NCBI GenBank assembly: GCA_964447605.1
Contig: CAYUTA010000052.1
Location: forward strand, 1-19,186
Direction: 5' to 3'
DNA length: 19,186 bases
From: CAYUTA01 sp964447605
GTDB lineage: Bacteria; Bacillota; Clostridia; Christensenellales; CAG-138
A program made the translations under genes and the position numbers. Below, one piece after another: positions 1 to 7,110 of this stretch. The notes under the pieces are model-generated. The model did not search any database, was not told the DNA's origin, and saw nothing but the letters and a program-made list of their open reading frames with translations. Position 1 is the stretch's first letter; each line of letters opens with the position of its first letter.

Positions 1-49
1 CGTAGCCCTTTAAAAATATCCTTTTTTTGATGGTCTGCAGAATGTGCCG

Positions 50-802
50 CTACCGCAGCCATCCGCGCCTGGGAATGAAGGCCGAATCAAAATGATCCAT
101 CACGCCGCCGTATGCCTCGGCCGCGGCGATCGCGCCGCTGGTCAGGGAGGTGACGGCCCGCGCGTCCAGCGCGCTGATGCGATGGATGACCAGATAGTAC
201 GGCAGCTCGCGCTCGGCAATATAATCGTCCGCGCCAATGGCAAAGCCCCGCTGCTTTGCATCGCGGATGAACAGCGTACGCCCCTGCACGGTCGGAAAAC
301 AAAAATGCAGGTTCACCCGGCGCATGGCGGTTATATCGTCGCCGCGCGCGCGCAGCGCCTCAATATAGCGGCGGTTGTCGTTGGCCTGCCTTTTTGCGCT
401 GTCCGGCACAAGCAGCCGGTAGTAGGTCTGGCGGTTCGGCTCGTTGGCCTTGACGCACTCCATACGAAAATCGCCCTGCTCGTCGCACACATGCATCAAC
501 GGCACAAGCAGCCGCGCGTCGGAGGTATAGAAATAATACCGCCGCTGCGCTCCCACGTCGATCAACCCCACGTAGACCGCCTTGCCGGCGAGCGCCTTGA
601 GACAATCGCGCAGCGCGCCGTCGAGCCGGCGCTTTTCACGCTGGGTAAACGCCTGCGCGTTCGGCGTAAGCGAGTAGCACGACACATACAGCAGCGTGGT
701 AAAGTCGCCAAGGGTGTCGAACTCCTCCTGATACGCCAGATTCACATGAAATTCAGCGGGATGGCCAAGCAGCTCCCACTCGTAAGAATACCAGCTACTC
801 AT
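50..802 (-). CDS. DUF695 / RraB-like two-domain protein
   Basis: Encodes 250 residues. Residues 1 to about 132 look like a DUF695 domain, and about 142-240 resemble the RraB family (regulator of RNase E activity B), with a helix around YIEALRARGDD, a GFAIG turn at 186-190 and a C-terminal YGGVMDHFD in place of the usual gGxxDGW ending. In proteobacteria RraB binds RNase E and slows RNA decay. What the family does in Clostridia is not established, so the function here is open. The protein has no signal peptide or membrane segment and is probably cytoplasmic. The ATG at 800-802 lies inside the end of alaS: the two frames overlap by 8 nt and no strong ribosome site precedes it, which suggests translation coupled to alaS. 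Both domain assignments come from pattern recognition, and RraB is the less certain of the two. Confidence 0.8.
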   Translation of the reverse strand: MSSWYSYEWELLGHPAEFHVNLAYQEEFDTLGDFTTLLYVSCYSLTPNAQAFTQREKRRLDGALRDCLKALAGKAVYVGLIDVGAQRRYYFYTSDARLLVPLMHVCDEQGDFRMECVKANEPNRQTYYRLLVPDSAKRQANDNRRYIEALRARGDDITAMRRVNLHFCFPTVQGRTLFIRDAKQRGFAIGADDYIAERELPYYLVIHRISALDARAVTSLTSGAIAAAEAYGGVMDHFDSAFIPRRGWLR

Positions 803-2591
803 GGATTAAGACAGCCTTGATGCGCCGGACGCCCGCGCTGGACGCTTCCTCCTTTTTGATCTTGAACCGGCCCATCCCGCCGGTGCGCTGAACGTGCGGG
901 CCGCCGCAAATCTCCTTGCTGAAGCCGGGGACGGTATAAACCTTGATCTTTGCGCCGTACTTGCTTTCAAACAGGCCGATTGCGCCCGCTGCCCTAGCCT
1001 GCTCAACGGTCATCTCCTCACAGGAAATGGGAAGGTCGGCCTCGATGACTTCATTGACCAGCTTTTCCACGGCGGCCAGCTCCTCCGGCGTAACCTTGCG
1101 CGGGAAGCTGAAGTCGAAGCGCAGCCGTTCGGCGGTAATGTTACTGCCCTTCTGCGCCACGTTCTCGTCGTTGAGCACCCTGCGCAGCGCGGCCTGCAGC
1201 AGGTGCGTAGCCGTATGCAGCGCGGTGGTGGCCCCGGTATTGTCGGCAAGGCCGCCCTTGAAGCGCTGCTCCGCGCCCGCGTGGGATTTTTCCTGATGCG
1301 CCCTGAACGCGGCCGCAAACCCGGCAAGATCGACGGTCAGCCCATTTTCCGCCGCCAGCTCCTGCGTAAACTCGATGGGAAATCCATAGGTGTCGTACAG
1401 GCGGAACGCGCCCGGCCCGTCGATATTTTTATCAGTGAGCGTCGGCAGCAGGCGCTCGAACTCCCGGATGCCCTTTTTCAGCGTGCCGGCGAAGCGGAGC
1501 TCCTCCTTGTTCAGTTCGTCAAGAATCTTGTCGCGGTGCTCGTTCAGCTCATGATAAAATCCGCCGTACTGCGCAATGACCGCCTCCGCAACCTGGCCAA
1601 GGCGATTGTCCGGTATGCCGAGCTTTGTGGCAAAGCGGATGGAACGGCGGATGAGCCGGCGCAGAATGTAGCCCTGATCGACGTTGCCCGGCACAATGCC
1701 GCGCTGGTCGCCAAGCATAAACGTTGCGCAGCGAATATGGTCGGCAATGATGCGGAACATCCGCGTGGTTTCCGCATCCTGCCCGTATTGTTTACCGGAC
1801 AGCCGCTCGATGCGCGCAATAATACCGGTAAACGCGTCGGTATCATAGACGCTCTCCACGCCCTGCAGGGTTGCCACCGTGCGGTCGAGCCCCATGCCCG
1901 TATCGACGTTTTGCTGCGTCAGCGGTTCAAACCCGCCCTCGCCGAGCTTATTGTATTCCATAAACACGTTGTTCCAGATCTCAAGATATTTGCCGCAGTC
2001 GCACCCCGCCTTGCAGTCCGGGCCGCAGGCGGGCTTGCCGGTGTCGTAAAAGATCTCCGTATCCGGGCCGCACGGGCCGGTCTGGCCGGCGGGGCCCCAC
2101 CAGTTGTGTCTCTTCGGCAGGTAGACGATATGGCGCGGGTCCGCCCCCATCTCCATCCAGCGGTCGTGGGCCACGGTGTCGCGCGGCGCGTCGCCGTCGC
2201 CTTCAAAGCATGTGAAATGCAGCTTGTCCGGGTCGATATCCAGCCATTCCGGGCCGGTCAAAAACTCCCACGAATACGCGATGGATTCGTGCTTAAAGTA
2301 ATCGCCAAGCGACCAGTTGCCGAGCATTTCAAAAAACGTACAGTGCGAACTGTCCCCCACCTCGTCGATATCGCCCGTGCGGACGCACTTTTGCACGTCG
2401 ACCAGCCGCCTTCCCTCCGGGTGCTTTTCGCCCATGAGGTATGGCACGAGCGGATGCATGCCCGCCGTTGTAAACAGCACGGTCGGGTCGTTTTCGGGAA
2501 TCAGCGACGCGCTTTCAATCACCGCATGCCCCTTGGATTGAAAAAAGTCAAGATAGAGCTGCCGCAGCTCCCTGCTGGTCATGGATTTCAT
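795..2591 (-). CDS. alaS: Alanine--tRNA ligase, short form lacking the C-terminal domain
   Basis: Cytoplasmic class II synthetase that charges tRNA-Ala. Visible parts are the class II motif 2 region FFEMLGNWSLGDYFK (86-100), motif 3 GMGLDRTVATLQG (232-244), a helical tRNA-recognition region (about 280-400), and an editing domain with the zinc ligands H459/H463 (HTATH) and C562/H566 (CGGPH). It ends at 598 residues, whereas canonical AlaRS runs to about 875, so the DHHA1/C-Ala domain is missing. The stop follows a natural-looking GVRRIKAVLIHE end and there is no sign of a frameshift, so this is a short AlaS type rather than a broken gene. A cysteine cluster (C189, C193, C197, C199) could bind metal. 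The ATG at 2589-2591 is chosen because AAGGAG lies at 2605-2610. The leader is only about 33 nt, too short for a T-box. The downstream DUF695 gene overlaps its end. Confidence 0.95.
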   Translation of the reverse strand: MKSMTSRELRQLYLDFFQSKGHAVIESASLIPENDPTVLFTTAGMHPLVPYLMGEKHPEGRRLVDVQKCVRTGDIDEVGDSSHCTFFEMLGNWSLGDYFKHESIAYSWEFLTGPEWLDIDPDKLHFTCFEGDGDAPRDTVAHDRWMEMGADPRHIVYLPKRHNWWGPAGQTGPCGPDTEIFYDTGKPACGPDCKAGCDCGKYLEIWNNVFMEYNKLGEGGFEPLTQQNVDTGMGLDRTVATLQGVESVYDTDAFTGIIARIERLSGKQYGQDAETTRMFRIIADHIRCATFMLGDQRGIVPGNVDQGYILRRLIRRSIRFATKLGIPDNRLGQVAEAVIAQYGGFYHELNEHRDKILDELNKEELRFAGTLKKGIREFERLLPTLTDKNIDGPGAFRLYDTYGFPIEFTQELAAENGLTVDLAGFAAAFRAHQEKSHAGAEQRFKGGLADNTGATTALHTATHLLQAALRRVLNDENVAQKGSNITAERLRFDFSFPRKVTPEELAAVEKLVNEVIEADLPISCEEMTVEQARAAGAIGLFESKYGAKIKVYTVPGFSKEICGGPHVQRTGGMGRFKIKKEEASSAGVRRIKAVLIHE

Positions 2592-2631
2592 ATACGTTTC
2601 AATGCTCCTTGCGCCTGTAATTTCTTAGTAT

Positions 2632-2661
2632 AGAATACTGCATGCACAAAACGTTTGTCAA
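2632..2661 (-). promoter_or_regulatory. Sigma-A promoter of alaS
   Basis: On the minus strand a perfect -35 TTGACA (2656-2661) is followed after 18 nt by -10 TATTCT (2632-2637). A second possible -10, TATACT, sits 5 nt further on. Transcription would start near 2625, giving a leader of about 33 nt. Confidence 0.75.
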
Positions 2662-2681
2662 TCATACAGGGTCTGGAAGCG

Positions 2682-2711
2682 TTGTACAGATCCCCCGCGC
2701 TGTGGTATCAT
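2682..2711 (+). promoter_or_regulatory. Sigma-A promoter of the DUF1835-VOC gene
   Basis: -35 TTGTAC (2682-2687), an 18-nt spacer, then an extended -10 TGG-TATCAT (2703-2711). The -10 covers the first in-frame ATG (2710), so that codon cannot start translation and the ATG at 2740 is used instead. The promoter stands head-to-head with the alaS promoter, with the two -35 boxes 20 nt apart. Confidence 0.7.
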
Positions 2712-2739
2712 GGATTATAAGAACAGGCGGAAGGTGCTT

Positions 2740-4065
2740 ATGATTGAACTCACCTTTTCCGAGAACGCCGCGGGCGGGCTGAAGTTGGCAAGCTCCTGCA
2801 AACCGGGGCGGAACGAAGCGCGCAGGCCGCACATCCTTATGGGCGCGCCGCCGGATGGCGGCGGCGCGGACGTGTATTGCCTGACGCTGGCGCTGGACAT
2901 GGGCTCTCTTGCCGATATGGATGCGGGCATGGAAACGCGAAAAGAGGCGCTGGAGGAGCTGTTTGGCCAGTTTCCCGGCGTGTCCGGCGAGCTATGGCGG
3001 CAGAATACGCGCGCTTTGGCCCGCTTGCGCGAGGCGGAGCAGACGCACGAGCCCGTGCGCGTGTGGGTGCAGGAGACCAACCCGGCCGAGCTGTGCGGGC
3101 TGTATTATCTCTGTCACCGGCTGCGGCATACGGCGGTTCCGCTCATTGAGGTGCGCGTGCCGGGACGGCTGAGCGACGGCGATTCCGATATTTGGATCGG
3201 CAGCGTCGGCGAACTTGAGCCCGAGCGTTTCGGGGCGCTTGCAAAAACGCACGGTCAAACTCTTGGCGAGCAGGAGCGCGGGGCGTGCGCGGCCCAATGG
3301 CGTGCGCTCGCCGCGCAAAACGCGCCGCTGCGCGCCGTCGTCAACGGACGCATCGCGGGCGTGCCGGTGGATTTTTACGATTATGCCCTGCGCGCCAACC
3401 TGCCGGAGGGCGCGTTTAAAGCCGCGCTCTTGTTGGGGCGGACGCTCGGCTCGCTGCCGGGCGTGTCCGACCGCTGGCTCTACCTGCGTCTGCAGGCCAT
3501 GCTTGAAGCCGGGGAATTGATTGAGATCGCGCCCGCTTCGGACGACCATCCCTATTCCGCCGTAATCAGGCGGCCGGCCGGCGGCGCGGACGCAGCGGGG
3601 CCGGGTCGGCCTGTTCCCGCCATCGATCATATTCACATCACAGTGGAGGACCTTGCGCGTGCGGAGCGGTTTTACGACCGACTGCTTCCGCTGCTTGGTT
3701 TTGACACGAGCCTTAAGGAGCATGACAGCGTGCCCGCGCATGCGTATCATATCGTAGAATATCACAACCCGAAGTTCTCAATCGGCCTTGTCGACTGCCG
3801 CGAGGCGTACGCCGGGCAGGCCGTCAGCCGCAGGCGGCCGGGCGCGCTGCATCACCTGGCGTTTTTTGTGGAAAGCCGCAGCCGTGTGGACGAACTGTAT
3901 GCGGCGGTTCTGGCCCTTGGCGCGCCGGTTGTGCATGCGCCGCAGACGTACCCGGAATACTGCGCGGACTACTATGCGTTCTTTTTTAAGGACACGGAGG
4001 GAATTGAGCTTGAGATCGTCCATTGGTCGGCGTCCGGCGCAGGCACGCTTACACGCCGGCCCTGA
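2740..4065 (+). CDS. DUF1835-DUF3658-VOC fusion protein
   Basis: 441 residues from the ATG at 2740, which is preceded by GGAAGGTG at 2729-2736. Residues 1 to about 125 match the DUF1835 pattern (MIELTFSENAAGGLKLA, then an ALDMGSL strand). Residues about 180-275 match DUF3658 (LGRTLG..., then a conserved LQAMLEAGELIEI). After a Gly/Pro linker (280-292), residues 294-430 form a VOC (glyoxalase/bleomycin-resistance) domain with IDHIHITVEDLARAERFY, HHLAFFV and a C-terminal GIELEIVH. Likely metal ligands are H297, H372 and E425. VOC domains catalyse metal-dependent chemistry or bind small ligands, and DUF1835/DUF3658 have no known function. No signal peptide or membrane segment is present. It is probably co-transcribed with the GNAT gene that begins 84 nt downstream. 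The domain calls are good; the substrate cannot be inferred. Confidence 0.85.
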   Translation: MIELTFSENAAGGLKLASSCKPGRNEARRPHILMGAPPDGGGADVYCLTLALDMGSLADMDAGMETRKEALEELFGQFPGVSGELWRQNTRALARLREAEQTHEPVRVWVQETNPAELCGLYYLCHRLRHTAVPLIEVRVPGRLSDGDSDIWIGSVGELEPERFGALAKTHGQTLGEQERGACAAQWRALAAQNAPLRAVVNGRIAGVPVDFYDYALRANLPEGAFKAALLLGRTLGSLPGVSDRWLYLRLQAMLEAGELIEIAPASDDHPYSAVIRRPAGGADAAGPGRPVPAIDHIHITVEDLARAERFYDRLLPLLGFDTSLKEHDSVPAHAYHIVEYHNPKFSIGLVDCREAYAGQAVSRRRPGALHHLAFFVESRSRVDELYAAVLALGAPVVHAPQTYPEYCADYYAFFFKDTEGIELEIVHWSASGAGTLTRRP

Positions 4066-4149
4066 TTGCCACCCTCGGCCCGGCATTCTGCCTGCGGACG
4101 CATGGGTTCCGCGCCGGGCGAATCTTTGCTGCGCATACAGAGGCATACA

Positions 4150-4869
4150 ATGACGAAATTTGAGGTAATTGACCGGGAGATTGGGCCGAAAGGCAAGTGC
4201 TATATCATTTGCACGGAATTTGATGGGGCCGACTTTGACGCGCAGCTTGCGCGCGTCTGTGACACGGCCGTGCAGCGCGGCGCGGACAGGCTTTACTTTG
4301 CCTGCCGGGACAAACGGGCCGGCCCGGATGCGGATGCGTTCACCGCAGGCGGGTATTCGTTTCACCATTACAGCAATTTTGACACGCTCCGCAAGCGGCT
4401 TGCATCCGTTCCGGCGCAGACGAGGGAACCGCTGCGCTGTAAGCCGCTGCGAACCGCGCAGATTCCACTTTTTCTTGCGCTGTATAACGAATCCTTTTTC
4501 AGCGTGCCGAATGCCATGACGATGACCGGGCCGGATGCAACGGATATTTTGGCTGACGAAAAACGCGACGCGGGCTTCCTCCTGCTTGGCGGAGAGCCGG
4601 TCGGCGTGTTTGAGCTTGACTACCGCGGCGACGTACCGGAAATCGCGGCCATCTGCATACGGCCGGAGCTGCGCAATTGCGGATATGGGACGGCGGCGCT
4701 GAACCTGCTGGAAACACGGCTTGCGGGCGAGGGCGCGGATACCGCCGAATTGCTGGCGGCAAGCGCAAACGAGCGGGCATACCGGCTGTACCTTATGCGC
4801 GGATACGCGTTTTTTCGGCGTATCGGCAGTTGGTATGCGGCGTGGACGCAAGCCCTTCATCCCATCTAA
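4150..4869 (+). CDS. GNAT-family N-acetyltransferase
   Basis: 239 residues from the ATG at 4150, preceded by AGAGG with a 6-7 nt gap. Earlier in-frame starts at 4066 and 4102 lack ribosome sites. The GNAT fold occupies residues about 95-235: a β-strand GFLLLGGEPVGVFELDY (142-158), the acetyl-CoA motif A ICIRPELRNCGYGTAALNLLE (169-189, pyrophosphate loop R-N-C-G-Y-G), and motif B ANERAYRLYLMRGYAFFRR (206-224). The N-terminal 95 residues form a separate, probably substrate-specific segment with no identified family. It transfers an acetyl group from acetyl-CoA to an unknown amine in the cytoplasm. It lies 84 nt after the VOC fusion gene and is likely in the same transcript. Confidence 0.9.
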   Translation: MTKFEVIDREIGPKGKCYIICTEFDGADFDAQLARVCDTAVQRGADRLYFACRDKRAGPDADAFTAGGYSFHHYSNFDTLRKRLASVPAQTREPLRCKPLRTAQIPLFLALYNESFFSVPNAMTMTGPDATDILADEKRDAGFLLLGGEPVGVFELDYRGDVPEIAAICIRPELRNCGYGTAALNLLETRLAGEGADTAELLAASANERAYRLYLMRGYAFFRRIGSWYAAWTQALHPI

Positions 4870-5194
4870 TGGAAAGCCTTAACGCGCCGAGATATGTTTT
4901 CCGGCACAGTCTGAAGGCGAGGACGCTGCGGCGCCGTGCCGAAGCCCGCCTTAAACCCTCCGCGGAGCGAAGCGATCCTCCCGCGCAAAGACGGCATGTG
5001 CGTCCTCCGCCCGCGTCTTTGGTGGTTCGCCGCCCGGAAGCGCATGGCGCGAAAACCAAATTGCGGCGCTATGTCATGGCTTTCAGGGCAAAGTCACGGG
5101 AAAAAGAGCCGGTGCAACGATGCATGAAGCCTGGAATTCATATGAAACCGCAAGCCGGCGCGGGCGTCTTTTTCGCATGTCCGCGCCGGTTGAA
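4870..5194. other. Gene-free gap between convergent genes
   Basis: 325 nt between the stop of the GNAT gene and the stop of the aminotransferase. I see no convincing coding frame. It contains a distant dyad (CGGCAC...GTGCCG, near 4901-4940), an 8-bp dyad CAAAGACG/CGTCTTTG near 4985-5024, and a strong hairpin at its right end. Confidence 0.6.
5155..5189. terminator. Hairpin between convergent genes, possible bidirectional terminator
   Basis: A 13-bp G+C-rich stem (5155-5167 with 5177-5189, including two G-T wobbles) closes a 9-nt loop that contains TTTTT. It lies 6 nt from the aminotransferase stop. Neither strand has a real T-tract after the stem, so termination is inferred mainly from position. 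Confidence 0.45.
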
Positions 5195-6283
5195 TTAAAT
5201 CGTGGTTAACACGTCGCAGATGCGGTCGACCTCTTCCAAAGCCAGTTCGCCATACATCGGCAGCGCAAGGATGTGCTCGGAGACAAACTGCGCAACGGGC
5301 GTACGCTCCGGGCCGTATTGGCTGCGATAGCAGGCAAACGCGTTCACGGCGGGGTAAAAATACTTGCGCGCGAGTATGCCGTTGGCCTTCAGGCGCATAA
5401 AAGCCTCGTCGCGCGTGCGCGCAAAGCCGTCGAACAGCACGGGGAAATACGCGCAGTTCCAGGTTACGCCCGGCTGTTCCCGCCGCAGCTTCAGCCCGGC
5501 GACACCGCTGAGATTCATGTGATAGCGCGCGGCCACGGCGCGGCGTTTTGCAAGTTCCCCTTCGATATGGCGCAGGTTACAAAGCCCCATCGCGGCCTGA
5601 AACTCGTTCATTTTGGCGTTGCCGCCCGCAGCTCTGACCTGTTCCGGTCCGTCGATTCCAAAATCCTTGGCATAATCAAGCTTTTGCGTCAGCGCGTCGT
5701 CATGGTAGGCGATTGCGCCGCCCTCGATGGTATGGAACACCTTGGTCGCGTGGAAGCTGAACATGGAAGCGTCGCCCAGCCCCGCAACCCCGGCGCCGTC
5801 GACGCGCACGCCGAACGCATGCGCCGCGTCGTAAATCACCCTGAGGCCGTACTTTTCTGCAATGCGCCCGATGGCCTCCGCATCGCAGATGTTGCCATAG
5901 ACATGCACGGGGAGAATGGCGCTCGTGCGCGCGGTAATCAGCGGCTCCAGCAGGGACGGATCAAGCGTATAGTCGTCCGCCCGGATATCGCAGAATATCG
6001 GTTTGAGCCCGCGCCGCACAATTGCATGCACGGTGGAGGCAAACGTAAACGGCGTTGTGATGACCTCGCCTGTAAGACCGAACGCCTCGATCACGCCCTC
6101 AAGCGCAAGATGGCCGTTGGTAAACAGCGAAACATGCGGCACGCTCAGATAACCCGCAAGTTCGCATTGAAGCTTCTCGTGCCTGACACCCATATTGGTC
6201 AGCCAGCGCGTATCCCAAATGGACCGGATTTCTTCGATGTATTCCTCAAACGGAGGCAGAGACGAACGCGTAACTTGAATCAT
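5195..6283 (-). CDS. DegT/DnrJ/EryC1 PLP aminotransferase, VioA-like
   Basis: 362 residues of a fold-type I, PLP-dependent sugar aminotransferase. The Schiff-base lysine is K181 in FSFHATKVFHTIEGG (175-189). The PLP-ring aspartate is D152 in YDAAHAFG. The cofactor-binding start SLFTNGHLALEG (52-63) and GNAKMNEFQAAMG (221-233) are also conserved. The WLTNMGVRHEKL start and VHVYGNICD resemble dTDP-4-amino-4,6-dideoxyglucose transaminases (VioA type), which aminate a nucleotide-linked 4-keto-6-deoxyhexose for surface glycans. The exact sugar is an inference. The ATG at 6281-6283 has GAGG 10 nt upstream and a promoter just before it. The frame stays open 49 codons further up, but that stretch contains the promoter and is not protein-like. 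No other sugar-pathway gene is in the window. Confidence 0.92.
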   Translation of the reverse strand: MIQVTRSSLPPFEEYIEEIRSIWDTRWLTNMGVRHEKLQCELAGYLSVPHVSLFTNGHLALEGVIEAFGLTGEVITTPFTFASTVHAIVRRGLKPIFCDIRADDYTLDPSLLEPLITARTSAILPVHVYGNICDAEAIGRIAEKYGLRVIYDAAHAFGVRVDGAGVAGLGDASMFSFHATKVFHTIEGGAIAYHDDALTQKLDYAKDFGIDGPEQVRAAGGNAKMNEFQAAMGLCNLRHIEGELAKRRAVAARYHMNLSGVAGLKLRREQPGVTWNCAYFPVLFDGFARTRDEAFMRLKANGILARKYFYPAVNAFACYRSQYGPERTPVAQFVSEHILALPMYGELALEEVDRICDVLTTI

Positions 6284-6305
6284 GCAGTTGATACCTCGAT
6301 GATTC

Positions 6306-6334
6306 AGTATACCATACAAACCGGCGCCCGCCAA
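6306..6334 (-). promoter_or_regulatory. Promoter of the VioA-like aminotransferase
   Basis: On the minus strand -35 TTGGCG (6329-6334), a 17-nt spacer and an extended -10 TGG-TATACT (6306-6311), followed about 22 nt later by the ATG at 6283. This gives the gene its own promoter, separate from the upstream VanZ gene. Confidence 0.65.
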
Positions 6335-6350
6335 TCCAATTTGCCGCATC

Positions 6351-6365
6351 CGCGCCAAAGGCGCG
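6351..6365. repeat. Short G+C hairpin downstream of the VanZ gene
   Basis: CGCGCC-AAA-GGCGCG, a perfect 6-bp stem with a 3-nt loop, lies between the VanZ stop (6476) and the aminotransferase promoter. No T-tract follows on the minus strand, so it is at best a weak terminator. Confidence 0.4.
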
Positions 6366-6475
6366 CCGCGCAAACAGAAACAAATCCGGGAAACGCCATG
6401 CATAGAAGCCGTTGAAACCGATATAAACAAAGAGCTCGCCGTCGCGCTCCTTAAGATTCCCCGTCTCTCCGCCCT

Positions 6476-6979
6476 CTATCGGGTGCGAACGGCTCCCGCC
6501 CGCCTGCATCGCCGTGCCAGCGCCCAAATCAGCGCAAACAGCGCCAGTCCGAGCAGCGCGCCGCTCATATCGATCAGCACGTCCGTAACCGCGCCGACGC
6601 GTCCGCTGCGAAATGTTTGCTGCAACTCGTCCACGCTTGCGCAACTGAGGCACACGCCGGCCGAAAGAAGATATCGAACCCGCGGCGCAAGCGGATACGT
6701 ATGCGTCAGCGCAATGCACGAAAGCGCCAGCATGCAATATATGGTCGCGTGCGCGGCCTTGCGCACCAGATGGTGCATCCATTCAAACCGCGCCGTGTTT
6801 TCATCCATCGGTCCGCCGCCCAAAACGGCAACCAATGCGCGCGTAACACGCAGCGATACCCCCGCCGATTCCCTGCCGTCCTGGCCGGAGAAGGTAAAGA
6901 TCATCAGTATGGTCCCCGCAACGAGCAGCCAGCAAAGGATCCTCCACGGGTTTTTGAAAGCAACGCGCATTGTTTCCAT
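6476..6979 (-). CDS. VanZ-family membrane protein
   Basis: 167 residues with about four membrane segments (near 13-30, 75-93, 102-117 and 134-156). The VanZ hallmarks are FSGQDG (30-35), HHLVRKAAHATIYCML (69-84) and DELQQTFRSGR...DVLID (117-137). In vanA-type enterococci VanZ gives low teicoplanin resistance, but most VanZ-domain proteins are chromosomal membrane proteins of unknown role, so no resistance claim is made here. The start is either ATG 6977-6979 or ATG 6968-6970 (three codons later); neither has a strong ribosome site. The next gene on this strand is the sugar aminotransferase 192 nt downstream. Shared involvement in the cell surface is possible but unproven. Confidence 0.9.
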   Translation of the reverse strand: METMRVAFKNPWRILCWLLVAGTILMIFTFSGQDGRESAGVSLRVTRALVAVLGGGPMDENTARFEWMHHLVRKAAHATIYCMLALSCIALTHTYPLAPRVRYLLSAGVCLSCASVDELQQTFRSGRVGAVTDVLIDMSGALLGLALFALIWALARRCRRAGAVRTR

Positions 6980-7110
6980 GCACGTTAGTGTACACGCATT
7001 CCGGCAAAAAAAGTAGCGATTTTAAAAAATGTCATGTCAATACCGCAAAATATTCACATCTATTTTCGTAATATTGTAGTAAACTAATTAGAAACCTCTG
7101 CGGAAAGGGC

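Noticed and set aside
2592..2631. T-box riboswitch in front of alaS
   Set aside because: The promoter leaves a leader of only about 33 nt, too short for a T-box.
894..2633. Long plus-strand open frame opposite alaS
   Set aside because: A shadow of a high-G+C gene: the alaS frame has all expected motifs, and this one has low-complexity Arg/Ala/His-rich sequence and no ribosome site.
3778..4860. Minus-strand open frame opposite the VOC fusion and GNAT genes
   Set aside because: Antisense shadow spanning two genuine genes, with no family features.
5273..6415. Plus-strand open frame opposite the aminotransferase
   Set aside because: Antisense shadow of a frame with a complete PLP-aminotransferase motif set.
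6284..6430. N-terminal extension of the aminotransferase by 49 codons
   Set aside because: The extension contains the promoter and has no family similarity; the ATG at 6283 has a ribosome site.
6476..6979. Teicoplanin resistance from the VanZ-family gene
   Set aside because: No vanHAX or regulatory van genes are present, and VanZ-domain proteins are usually not resistance genes.
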